DNA from: Azorinus chamasolen
Lineage: Eukaryota; Mollusca; Bivalvia; Cardiida; Solecurtidae
NCBI GenBank assembly: GCA_963576725.1
Contig: OY755247.1
Coordinates: forward strand, 15,068,526-15,132,525
DNA length: 64,000 nucleotides
Direction of reading: 5' to 3'
Shown: positions 44,847 to 64,000 of the stretch, piece after piece
Layout: each line of letters begins with the position of its first letter
Position numbering within the stretch: the first letter of the stretch is position 1
Notes under the pieces: model-generated
Told to the model about the DNA's origin: nothing
What the model saw: only the letters and a program-made list of their open reading frames with translations
Database searches by the model: none
Made by a program: the position numbers and the translations under genes

Positions 44847-45064
44847 TTTGATGTCTGATCAGGATCTTAACTGTTTGAAACCTTTTTTTTGTAAAGGAAT
44901 AGGAGAAAAAATGTACATTTTGAAATGCAGCAGACGACAATTGCTCAGAGTTCTGGAGGTTACCATTTTGAATGCAAAACACACATGCACTGTCATTTGC
45001 AAACAGTGTAGACTCAGATCAGAGGGTCCTCTGATCTGGATTTGCACAGTTTGTTAATCAGAAT

Positions 45065-45616
45065 CCTCTAGCAAGTTTAAGCCTTTCATACTGAATAGAT
45101 TTAATAGATGGCTCTACTCTGTTTGCTTATGATATAATATAGATATAATTCTACAGTTTGTCATTGTCAAACATTCATGTGTCCATGTGCTTTTATAACA
45201 AATTAATCTAATTAATATTCATGACGTCATATTTTCTTACAAGAATAAAATGATATTCATGGAGGAAAGGCTTAAACACTAATGGGCTTTTTCACTCTGA
45301 AAATTGAGCGTTGAAAGGATTAAATATCCAATTGTGTACGGATTCAAGGGGCACCAATTGCATAAATGCTTTGAAATAATGGATTCAAACTGTAGCATGA
45401 TATAGTATAGCTCATGGATTTGCATACCATTTAGACCCAGACCAGTGATGAAACCGGGAATTATTTATCTGATCAAAGTGTACAGTAGTATGTTATCCAT
45501 TATTTCAGAAGCGAACAGAGCAGACCTAGATCAGATGGCTCCTCTAGGAGCCGTCTGATCTAGGTCTGCTCTGTTTGCAAAGGTTTGAAAGGGCGTTTGT
45601 ATGAAGGAAATGGTTA
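45065..45616. mobile_element. Degenerate family A and a strong isolated hairpin
   Basis: 45,070-45,275 is a decayed A (end GGAGGAAAGGCTTAA). 45,509-45,580 is a nearly perfect hairpin with arms GCGAACAGAGCAGACC / GGTCTGCTCTGTTTGC around GGCTCCTCTAGGAGCC. Confidence 0.65.
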
Positions 45617-45754
45617 ACTCATACAGAATATGTAGTTATCCAATTACATACTTTGCTAGTAACATTTTCACTGCGATCATCATTACCAACAGGTTGGATC
45701 TAGACGAGATGCCAAGTAACTTGGCATCCCATCTGAATCTGAACCAGAGGACCA

Positions 45755-46000
45755 GATAAGATGCCTAATTGTAATCATTTTCAACTATAGCTCCTTTATT
45801 TCTCCACCAAACCCTATACTGTGACCACTCTTTAGAATCGTCTCATCGAGACGATTCTAAAGAGTGGTCACAGTATAGGGCTTGGTGGAGAAATGATGAT
45901 TTTAGTATTTGGGTATGCATCTTAGTATAGGGCTTGGTGGAGAAATGATGATTTTAGTATTTGGGTAAGCACCTTTATCTGTAGCTCTGGTGAACTATTT
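45755..46000. mobile_element. Family F hairpin element with internal duplication
   Basis: Arms CACCAAACCCTATACTGTGA and TCACAGTATAGGGCTTGGTG with centre CGTCTCATCGAGACG. The distal 60 bp (AGTATAGGGCTTGGTGGAGA onward) is repeated in tandem. It ends about 120 bp before exon 2 of ARF copy 3. Confidence 0.8.
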
Positions 46001-46093
46001 GATATTTTGTTTATGAAAAAGTGAATAATGAAAGACGACAATACATGGCAATGAAAGAGTTGTGCAATTCAGACGTTTGGTTTCTTCATATGA

Positions 46094-55531
<9,438 letters not shown>

Positions 55532-55830
55532 TCCATCTATAATCAATGCTTAAACTTTGTTAAAAAGATGTATTCCTAGAGAAATTCTTAAAGTAACCAT
55601 CAAAGAGTGTAAAAAAAAGTCCAGTTTCCTAAAATATTGAATAACTTTGATTGTAGTTTTCTGAATTGAATTTGAAGGCATTTTGATATGAAAGATATTG
55701 AGTTGATAAAATTGCAAGAAGGAAAAGCAAATATGCTAAAATAACACAATTTTGTGAGAAGATATGACCTAAATGCCAAACCTGTGGGTAAATACCCTGT
55801 ACGAAAGTTTGTGATCAAATTATGATGTAT

Positions 55831-56247
55831 AGCAGAGCCTGTCTTAACCCATTACCTCATAGGCTATTTTAGATCCAACCTCTTTGGATACATCTACCGA
55901 AAAATAGCATAAACTAGAGAAAAAGGAATTTTTAGAATTTGGTAATTTGAAACGATTGTGATAAATGGAGCATTTGCTCCTATAGGAGCAAATGCTCTAT
56001 TTATCACAATGGTTTCACAAAGTGACTTTTACAGAGGCGTAGAAAGTCGTCAATATGAGGGAAAGGGTTAAGAGGTCATTCCTTTATTGAACATATGAAT
56101 CTTTAAAAAACGCGTGATTGCTAAATGCAGGGCAAAGGTAATGCAGAAAGCTCCTATATACTTTTGGCCTGCATTTAGCTACCACCTGCATTACAGACGC
56201 ATAATTAGACCTCTTTTTAATGGCCATGTAAGGAAGGTTTTACTGTA
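55831..56247. mobile_element. Family E MITE interrupted by a family C MITE
   Basis: E left end AGCAGAGCCTGTCTTAA, right end AAGGAAGGTTTTACTGTA. C 55,844-56,071 (TTAACCCATTACCTCATAGG to GAGGGAAAGGGTTAA) sits at a TTAA of E; core GCTCCTATAGGAGC at 55,976-55,989. Confidence 0.75.
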
Positions 56248-56289
56248 GATAGAGTAATAATCAGGGCTGTAGATTTGATTCGTACCTAC

Positions 56290-56640
56290 CTATCAAAATC
56301 TCTTATTTCTGTCACGAAGCCTATCTTACTGCTACTTATTAGAATCATCTCAGAGAGGAAAGTAGGGAGTGGCAGAGAAATGTTAAAAAAAAATCAGAGG
56401 TCCAGGTAAGATGCGTAAATTAGAACATTTTCAAGAATAATTTCTTTATTTCTACACCAAACCCTATGTTGTGACCATTCTTTAGAATCGTCTCGAAGAG
56501 ACGATTCTAAAGAGTGGTCACAACATAGGGTTTGGTGACGAAATGGTGAAGAGGCGATTCTAAAGAGTGGTCACAACATAGAGTTTGGTCGAGATATGAC
56601 GATTTTAGTATTTTGTGTACTCAGTTGGCTCTGAAAAATA
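56290..56640. mobile_element. Family F hairpin element with internal duplication
   Basis: Arms CACCAAACCCTATGTTGTGA and its inverse around CGTCTCGAAGAGACG; one arm (GATTCTAAAGAGTGGTCACA) is repeated after GATGAAGAGG-like linker. Ends CGATTTTAGTATTTTGTG. Confidence 0.75.
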
Positions 56641-57269
56641 TTTTTAAAACTGGAAGGTAGACATCAGAGTTTGGTGGTGCAAAATTACATTCAGGAAATA
56701 AAGATAAATCTTTGTTATTACGATTATTTGTAATTATCTACATATGTATCAATATATGACTCTTTAAATTTTCGTCTCGTCCAAAATTTCAAGGGCAGAA
56801 AAGTCTTGTGAGAAGCTAGCTCACTTCCTTAACCCGTTACTTCGTCTTTATTGTTTCTTAAGCAAACAGAGCAGATCCTGATCAGACAACTCCTACTGGA
56901 TCCGTCTGATCTGGGTCTACTCTGTTTTCAAAGGCATAGAAAGATATATATTTATGGTGTAAAGGGTCTATAATAATGTTGTACATGCAGCATGCTGTTA
57001 ATAGGTGTTTCATGAATGTAATTTATTGATTAATTTTGCTAAATCAAACTCAGATATTGGCCATCATAGTTTCATAAACCTTGTCTGCAGCTGCAGTTGA
57101 TGTTAACATTCTAAGGAGTGTAACATCTGGTCCATTGATTTGATCCACTTTATGTTGAATACTGAACAGTTTGGGTAGACATTTATTTGTTTAGGTAAGT
57201 GCGAGCAAGATCCACCCTTTACTTGATTAATATTCATGCAAGACTCAACCCGGTATATATACCAGGAAT

Positions 57270-57520
57270 TTAACCCTTCGCTTGCTGAATTTTAAAATAC
57301 ATTTCTCCTTCTTTACCCATGCCCTATTCTATAATTACATATATCTTCACACTATGTACAATATTTCGCTGTGAAATCACTGCTGTGGAGTGCACTGGTT
57401 GTGCAATCAATTTGTAAATAGTGCAGACCCTGATGAGACAGCTCCAGTAGGAGCTGTCTCATCTGGGTCTTCACTATTTACAAGTAGGTATATTGACGTG
57501 AATAGCAAGTGAAGGGTTAA
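57270..57520. mobile_element. TTAA MITE, family D, copy 3
   Basis: TTAACCCTTCGCTTGCTGAA to AGCAAGTGAAGGGTTAA. Hairpin GATGAGACAGCTCC / GGAGCTGTCTCATC. Confidence 0.85.
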
Positions 57521-57569
57521 TTGTTGTACTGAATAGAACAAAATAATAAAATTTATTTGCCAAGTCAAG

Positions 57570-57850
57570 TTAAGCTGAACTTCGATATCTCGAACTCCGG
57601 AATAAAAGCTAAAAGTTCGGTCCTTCCAAAATTTGCAATACAGAATTGTTCTAAAATGTATGACTACTGGTACACATAATTATCTAAAAACTCATGTGAC
57701 AGCTTAATGCGGGTCAAAAGTAATGAAAGCTCCTGCAGTAGCTTACAGCATTACTTTAGACCTGCATTAAGCTGCGAACGTGAAATTGTTCAGAATGGAA
57801 ATCGGTTATTTCAAAGTAATTTGTATGGTCCCTTGAAGTTGTATAGTGTT
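57570..57850. mobile_element. Family E-type hairpin MITE (inverted relative of 38,755-39,025)
   Basis: AACTTCGATATCTCGAACTC and TTCGGTCCTTCCAAAATTTG on the left, hairpin GCGGGTCAAAAGTAATG / CATTACTTTAGACCTGC, then GTCCCTTGAAGTTG. Confidence 0.6.
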
Positions 57851-57947
57851 TTAGAAAATCAGATATGTAAAACATGAACAAACAGAGCAGACTCTGATCA
57901 GACAGCTCCTGTTGGAACTGTCTGATCTGGGGTTACTCTGTAAAAGC

Positions 57948-58198
57948 TTAACCCTTTCCCTCATATAAACGTGTTTTCACACATATGCAAACAGAGTAGA
58001 CCCATATCAGACAGCTCCTCTAAGGAGCCGTCTGATCAGGGTCTGCTCTGTTTGCTACAGGAATTTGAAAGACCTGTTTCTTTGCCTTCTAAATTGTCTA
58101 CAATGTTCCACCTTTCATATCTCATTATAACTATTTTGTTGATGAATATACAGTAGGTATTGAAATTTGCAATAAACATAGAACAGGGAAAGGGTTAA
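57948..58198. mobile_element. TTAA MITE, family B (full length)
   Basis: TTAACCCTTTCCCTCATATA to GGGAAAGGGTTAA, hairpin ACAGCTCCTCTAAGGAGCCG. A half A element precedes it (57,870-57,947). Confidence 0.8.
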
Positions 58199-58579
58199 GA
58201 CTAAATCAGAAAGGGTTAAAGAGGGGAAATTATTGAGTAAAGGGTTAAATTTAAATCATTGTGTGTGTGTGTGTGTCTGAGAAAGGCCTGAAAATGTTGA
58301 ATGCGTAATATGGGCATTGTTAGAAAGTCGGTGGGTGATTTGATTATGTAACACATTGTAAGGGACATTGTGTGTCTGTGTATATATGTTATAAGAAAAT
58401 GTAATTCTGGAAAGAAAACTGACAAGTTTGGTCTGGTTTTCTTCTGTTGCTAATATATTTTCATTATGGATGCATTGATTAAATTGTGTATGGTCTTTAT
58501 GTCGTCAAATGTTTTCAGATGTAAACACAGTAATTTCTATGATATGTCAGCATTTATCAGGCAACTTCGAGTAATCGGT

Positions 58580-58819
58580 TTAACCCATTCCCACATAGGA
58601 TATTTCTAGAACCATTTCCTCATAGACTATTTTTAGACCAAGCCTTTGAATAAATCTACTGAAAAAGAGCATTTAATAAAAGGACAATTTTTACTATTGC
58701 GTAGTTTTTAAACAATTGTGATAAAAAGAGCATTTGCTCCAATGGAGCGAATGCTCTATTTATCACAATGGTTTCATAAAGTTACTTATACAGAGGCATC
58801 AATATGAGGGAATGGGAAT
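58580..58819. mobile_element. TTAA MITE, family C with duplicated left end
   Basis: TTAACCCATTCCCACATAGG followed by a second partial left end (ATTTCCTCATAGACTATTTT). The right end is GAGGGAATGGGAATA. Confidence 0.7.
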
Positions 58820-59114
58820 AGAAATCATGAAATGTAATTGCCTGAAGTTTTATAATGGCATTATGAATGAGGGTACTTTTGACAATGACAAAAAATTATG
58901 AATGAGATCTACATGATTCCTAAGGCAGACAGAGCAGATCTTGATCTTAGTCTACTCTGTTTGAAAAGGCAAAGGAAAAGTATAGAAGAAATGCCTACAT
59001 CCTTATAACAGTGTTCTTTGTTTGTATCCTTCAGCAAAGGTCCTTCTAGTTGCTATGGTTACATGAAATAATGTATATAAAAAAAAAATCGACAAGAAAA
59101 GCATTCAATTCTAA

Positions 59115-59788
59115 TTAATTCTTTACTCCATAAATATGACTTGCTATGCCTTTGCAAATAGAGTAGACCCAGATCAGACAACTCCTGTAGGAGTAATCTG
59201 ATGAGGATCTGCTCCGATTGCTTAACCCATTACCTCATAGGCTATTTTTAGATCCTACCTCTTTGAATAAATCTACAGAAAAGGAGCATTAACTAGAAAA
59301 AAGGGGAAAAAAAGTGCAGTTTTGAAACTATTGTGATAAATAGAGCATTTCCTCCTATGGAGCAAATGCTCTATTTATCACAATGGTTTCTAAATGTGAC
59401 TTTTACAGTGGCGCCAAAACGTGTCACTAGGAGGAAATGATATTGATATGATTCTAGTTTCTGCCATTACCAAAACTTCGTGTGTCCATTAGCAAGTACA
59501 GCAATTAATTTAACCCTTTCCTTGTTCTATGTTTATTCCAAATTTCAATAGCTACTGAATATTCATGGACAAAATAGTTAATGAAATATTGAGGGTGGAA
59601 TTTTATAGCCATTTTAGAAAGTAAAGCAAGAGGTCTATCGAATTCCATTAGCAAACAGAGCAGACCCTGATCAGATGGCTCTTCTCTGATCTGGGTCTTC
59701 TCTGTTTGGAGATGCGTGAAAAGTCGTTAATATGAGGGAAAGGGTTATTATATTTCCTTTCATGAATATTCATGGAGTAAAGGGTTAA
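59115..59788. mobile_element. Family A MITE containing nested family C and family B MITEs
   Basis: A starts TTAATTCTTTACTCCATAAA and ends GGAGTAAAGGGTTAA. C (59,222-59,440) and B (59,510-59,748) are inserted at separate TTAA sites of its interior. Confidence 0.8.
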
Positions 59789-59789
59789 C

Positions 59790-60190
59790 AGCAAATGCTG
59801 AAGATATTGGGTCAAGTACTTTGGTCACTGTGATGAAATTTAAGCAGAGCTGGGGTTGCCTTTAATTTGCCGGCCCCTAGGTGTTACTTTTCTGCGCAAG
59901 TGCTGTGATGTCATTTGGTTGGTTTGCGCTAGTAAACAAATGACGTCATCTTGGGATTCGCTAATCGGAAGTCCGCTCGTTGTTAGCTGGGGTTTGGGGC
60001 AGCAGCCCCCAAATGATATATCTAGCCATAAAAAGGTGAGTAGAACTCGATTTTGGGGTCAAAACTCTTTATTAAACGGCTTAATCAGTCTCTCACTCTA
60101 TCTCGTTTATACAGTAAACGTGCCCTATTTTCCCGTACTTTTCTGGAGACCGGCAAAGTAAAGGCGTTCCCAGAGCTGAACTTGATTTTG
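59790..60190. other. Non-repetitive segment with a perfect CRE and GC-rich hairpin
   Basis: Unlike its surroundings it shows no MITE ends. TGACGTCA is at 59,941-59,948, and GGGGCAGCAGCCCC lies near 59,997. AAAAAGGTGAGTAG at about 60,034 looks like a splice donor. It could be a promoter plus untranslated first exon, but no coding exon is recognised. The 101-aa open frame here matches nothing I know. Confidence 0.35.
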
Positions 60191-60314
60191 AGCAGGGATT
60201 GTGTTTTGAAAGCATTCCAAAGAAACTTTACGTGTGTGTTACTTTTATCCCCTTGTGTGGTGGATAATACTCAAACCGTCTTAGTCTGAACAAAACACTG
60301 CAAGTGTCTGCATA

Positions 60315-60762
60315 TTAAAGTCCTTTACTCCATGAATTTTCATATAAGAAATGACATCATGAATATTTATTAGATTGTTATAATAGCACATGGACATAGG
60401 AATTTTTGATCATGGTAGAAAGTGTAGAATCAAAATACAGTAAACCCCCGCTAATGCGACCACCAAAAACGGGCAGAATTCTGGGTGGCAGAGGCAGGTG
60501 GTGGCTTAATGCAGGACGAAAGTTATGCAGAAAGCTCCTATAGGAGCTTTCTGCATAACTTTCGTCCTGCATTAAGCAACCACCTGTTTTAGACGACATC
60601 AGTGGCTGTTTATTAAGTGGTCGCATTAGCGGACAGAGAATCATATCAATATTATATCATAAGCAAACAGAGCAGACCCTGATCAGATGGCTCCTCGTCT
60701 GATCTGGGTTTACTCGGTTTGCAAAGGCGTAGAAGGGGCGTATATATGGATAAAAGGGTTAA
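60315..60762. mobile_element. Family A MITE interrupted by a family E MITE
   Basis: A: TTAAAGTCCTTTACTCCATG to GATAAAAGGGTTAA. E from CAGTAAACCCCCGCTAATGC (60,438) with a long hairpin centred on GCTCCTATAGGAGC at 60,534-60,547; its right terminus is altered (TCGCATTAGCGGACAG). Confidence 0.8.
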
Positions 60763-60996
60763 AGTATTTACCTTATTAATATTCGTATGAGACATCATGA
60801 ATATTTATTAGCTGAATTTTTATAATAGTTTACAAACTCAGGATTTTTTGGTCATGGCTAAAATTGTACAATTAGGTCTACATAATTCCATCAGCAAACA
60901 GCAGACTGATCAGACAGCTCTCACTGGAGCCATCTGTTATATGTCTGCTCCGTTTGCTAAGGGTCAAATGGATGTCTCAATCCGGTAGAGAATTAA

Positions 60997-61214
60997 CTAA
61001 CCCTTTACTCCATAAATACGCCTTTCAACACTTGCAAACAGCGTAGACCCAGATCAGACGGTTCCTGTAGGAGACATCTGATCAGGATCTGCTCTGTTTG
61101 CTTATAATTCAGATGTGACTCTAAAGATTCTGACATGGCCAAAAATTCCTGTGTCCATGTGCTATTTTAATGTCATAATTTTCTTACAGGAATATTCATG
61201 GAGTAAGCGGTTAA
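60997..61214. mobile_element. TTAA MITE, family A
   Basis: CTAACCCTTTACTCCATAAA to GGAGTAAGCGGTTAA. A decayed relative lies at 60,767-60,985. Confidence 0.7.
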
Positions 61215-61324
61215 TTCTTAATAACCAATGCTAATAGTTGGGATCTGGATGAGATGCAAAGTAAGTTGATGTCCGATCAGGATCCAAACTCCATGCTGGA
61301 ACCTCATTGTTGAGAAGAAATAGA

Positions 61325-61775
61325 GTAAAACCTCTCTAAACCGGATGTTCAATTTAGAATAAATGTCTTGCAGACAAGTGGCAGCTTAATGCAGAGTGGA
61401 AGTCATGCACACAGCACCTCTGGGAGCTTTCTGCATGACTTTCACCCTGCATTAAGCAGCCATCTACCTAAGTATGTAAATTCTTCTCTACTAGAATTCC
61501 GGTTTAGAAGTAAAATTAACATTTAAGAATTGTAGCAGGCTACAGATACTCAGTATGCAGAGTAATACTTTAAAACATCTGTAAAATGACTGTTCAATTT
61601 AGTATCAAAGTCAGACTTTAAGACAGGTGGCAGCTCGATGTTGTGTGAAAGTTGTCAAGAAAGCTCCTTTGGGAGTTTTCTGCATGACTTTCATCCTAAG
61701 CAGCAACCTACCCAATTTTTTTCAACTTTTTCTTTCAATACAAAAGTTCCAGTTTAGAGGAGTTTTACTGTACAT
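61325..61775. mobile_element. Two decayed family E-type MITEs
   Basis: 61,325-61,515 has ends AGTAAAACCTCTCTAAACCG / CCGGTTTAG and hairpin AGTGGAAGTCATGCA / TGCATGACTTTCACC. 61,590-61,775 has arms AGGTGGCAGCT and GTTTAGAGGAGTTTTACTGT. Confidence 0.65.
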
Positions 61776-61794
61776 TGTTTCCTATACTCAGTTA

Positions 61795-62057
61795 ATAGGG
61801 CTTTATTCCGTGAATATTCATGTAAGAAATACTGATATCATGAATATAAATTATATAAGTGCATTTTCACACCTTTGCAAACAGAGTAGACCCAGATCAG
61901 ACAGCTTCTATAGCAGCTGTCCGATCAGGGTTTGCTGTTTGCTATCAATTCCAAATTCTGGTGTACATAATTATGCCATTATAAAATTTGAGCTGATAAA
62001 TGTGTATGATGTCATTATTTCTTACATGAATATTCAACGGGGAAAGGAAAGGGTTAT
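61795..62057. mobile_element. TTAA MITE remnant, family A/B
   Basis: TTAATAGGGCTTTATTCCGT to GGAAAGGAAAGGGTTAT, hairpin ACAGCTTCTATAGCAGCTGT. Confidence 0.6.
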
Positions 62058-62142
62058 CTAGCTGAGTTGGGAAGTTACTCAGAATTTATCCAGAACCAAA
62101 CTGTTTGCATACGTGGCTGATTCACTGCTATGGTTCCTGAGG

Positions 62143-62553
62143 TTAACTCTTTTGGCGCCAAATTTAAAAGTGTCGTCTGCAATAATAATTTCATATTAAA
62201 TATACAGTACAACCCCGCTAATGCGACCACTTAATAAACAGCCACTGGCGCCGTTTAAAGCAGGTGGTTGCTTAATGCAGGACGAAAGTTATGCAGAAAG
62301 CTCCTATAGGAGCTTTCTGCATAACTTTCGTCCTGCATTAAGCTACCACCTGCCTCTGTCACCCAGAATTATGCCCCTTTTTGGTGGTCGCATTAGCGGG
62401 GTTTTACTGTAATTCTAAACTGAATAATAAAGGTATATTAGTAAAACATTTGTTTTAAACCCTGTATGCTTGGGCTAAAAAAATACAGAAAACTGAAGTC
62501 ACTGCACTGTTTTCAATGGTGCCAACAGGCAACATTGGCGCCGAAAGAGTTAA
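62143..62553. mobile_element. TTAA MITE, family G, interrupted by family E
   Basis: TTAACTCTTTTGGCGCCAAA to GGCGCCGAAAGAGTTAA. With E removed it aligns along its length to the copy at 28,874. Confidence 0.85.
62206..62409. mobile_element. TA-flanked MITE, family E, intact (204 bp)
   Basis: CAGTACAACCCCGCTAATGC to AGCGGGGTTTTACTG, TA at 62,204-62,205 and 62,410-62,411. Hairpin centre GCTCCTATAGGAGC at 62,300-62,313. The uninterrupted G copy shows a single TA at this point. Confidence 0.95.
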
Positions 62554-62740
62554 AATGTAACTGATTAAAAATGTTTCTATCTTCACTTTTCATCCATATC
62601 TGTATAAATAAAAAAAAATTGACGATCTCAAACAGTTTGGATTTTGATTCTTGTCATCTCTTTTCAATCCAACCTGTTGACAAAAATGACAATTCTTCAG
62701 GTTGGTCCTTCAGTATATAAATGAGTGAGGAAAATTGCTT

Positions 62741-63160
62741 TTTAGCTCACCAGAGCACTTTTGTGCTCAGGGTGAGCTTTTGTGATCGCCTGATGTCCGT
62801 CGTCCGTCGTGCGTCGTCGGGCGTCAACAATTTCAGCCTTTAAAAATCTTCTCCTCTGAATCTACAGTGGTCTCAGCTTCCATCTTTGGCACATAGCATC
62901 ATCTGTAGGTCCTTTACAAAAGTTATATAAATTATACCCCTAGGGTCAAAATTGGCCCTGCCCCAGGGGTTTTCAGTTTTCAATAGAAACATATAGTGAA
63001 AACTTTGAACATCATCTCCTCTAAAACTAGAAGGTTCTCAGCTTTCATATTTGACATATAGCTTCAACTTCAGGACTTCTACAAAAGTTATAAAAATTAT
63101 GCTCCTGTGGTCAAAATTGGCTACACACCACGGTGGCAAGTTTTCTAGCAAACTTGAAGC
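62741..63160. mobile_element. Helitron-like AGCTCACC element, truncated
   Basis: TTAGCTCACCAGAGCACTTT with hairpin GGTGAGCT and two core units (TTGGCACATAGCATCATC; GGGTCAAAATTGGCC). The CTCTTGTT end is missing. Confidence 0.65.
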
Positions 63161-63297
63161 TGACTGCACTTTTAAGCATCTTATCTTTACTCAGTCTCAT
63201 AAACAGGTCATCAGGTCAAGCATCAGAGAGGGGGATGACCAGTGGCTATTTTTAGTGCACCTGTACTGCTGGTGGTAGCTGTAGTAGACAGAGATCT

Positions 63298-63612
63298 TAA
63301 CCCTTTGCCTGTTATGTGTTTATTATTAATTTGAATGCCTATTGCATATTCATGAACAAAATAGTTAAAGTGAAGTATGGAAGGTGAAACATTGTAGCAT
63401 TTTTTTTTCCAAATTTCACAACCTACTGAATATTCATAGACAAAATAGTTATAATGGAATATTGTAGGTAGAACATTGTAGCCATTTTAGAAATTAAAGG
63501 AACAGATCTGTCAAATTCCATTAACAAACGGAGCAGACCCTGATCAGATGGCTCGATCTGGTCTACTGATTTTCAAATGTGTGAAAACACGTTTATATGA
63601 GAGAAGGGTTAA
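63298..63612. mobile_element. TTAA MITE, family B with internal duplication
   Basis: TTAACCCTTTGCCTGTTATG to GAGAGAAGGGTTAA. The segment CTATTGCATATTCATGAACA to GAACATTGTAGC-like sequence occurs twice in a row; the hairpin tip is deleted. Confidence 0.7.
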
Positions 63613-64000
63613 TTAATGATAGTGATTGGCATTATGACATTATTATAACCTGCCCTGCAGTTCAGAAGAAGGGTAAATCATGTAAAGGCTCCAGAATGCC
63701 AAATTAAAGATTTTAAATAAATTATGAAATAATTTTTAACATGAAATTGTATTACTTGAAAATATTAAGTTCAACTTATGAATATGAAATTATTATGTAA
63801 TAATTTATAATAATATTCAAATGCAAAAAATCAGTTTGGAATGCTAGGGTACACATACCTTTTCAGAGGAACAGTTGATTATTTGAGAGGTCAGTTGATT
63901 TTCTTTAGTCAGAACTTTGTATGGCCTTGCATAATTAAAATCCCCCGTTTAATACATATCAATCTTACAATTAACTCTCTTGTACAAACCACATATGAAG
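63613..64000. other. AT-rich tail of the window, nothing recognised
   Basis: No ORF of note, no element ends and no ARF similarity seen. Confidence 0.5.

Noticed and set aside
61627..62061. 144-aa open frame
   Set aside because: It runs across family E and family A/B MITE hairpins; the same peptides (CKQSRPRSD type) recur wherever these MITEs occur.

Overview
The window is animal nuclear DNA, most likely from a bivalve mollusc. That assignment rests on repeats I associate with bivalves: minisatellite-cored elements with GGTCAAGGTCA-type units, elements starting AGCTCACC, and many palindromic MITEs. I cannot name a species. Two things carry protein-coding sequence: a large Polinton (Maverick/adintovirus-like) element at the left, and three tandem ARF GTPase gene copies in the rest.

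Positions 1 to about 12,160 are the right-hand part of a Polinton whose left end lies outside the window. It holds the C-terminus of a protein-primed DNA polymerase B (+), then a minus-strand block: DDE integrase, a possible OB-fold protein, five small mostly membrane-anchored proteins, a 20-bp repeat array, an A32/FtsK-type packaging ATPase, a double-jelly-roll major capsid candidate, two paralogous fibre-like proteins and a penton candidate. A divergent + strand 450-aa gene follows, then a 441-aa coiled-coil/membrane-active protein and a 203-aa membrane protein. All ORFs are open and packed with gaps of about 15-20 bp, so the copy looks recent. Nearly every start codon is preceded directly by an A-run (TAAAATG to TAAAAAATG). 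No adenain-type protease is visible. The element ends in GC-rich 78-bp tandem repeats and an imperfect palindrome flanked by TA repeats.

From 12,170 to 64,000 three copies of ARF coding exons 2-4 lie in tandem on the + strand: 16,295-27,026, 33,345-37,510 and 46,122-55,531. Splice sites, reading frames and GTPase motifs G3-G5 are intact. No exon 1 (P-loop exon) was recognised for any copy. Exon 2 is nearly identical between copies, whereas exons 3 and 4 have diverged at many synonymous sites.

Introns and intergenic DNA are packed with non-autonomous transposons. These include TTAA-flanked piggyBac-like MITEs (families A, B, B', C, D, G), TA-flanked pogo/Tc-like MITEs (E), hairpin family F, one hAT-like MITE, tRNA-derived SINEs, and Helitron/helentron-like elements with minisatellite cores. 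Nested insertions give several internal empty-site comparisons that define their target sites. MITE families with different ends and different target duplications share the palindromic centre GCTCCTATAGGAGC.
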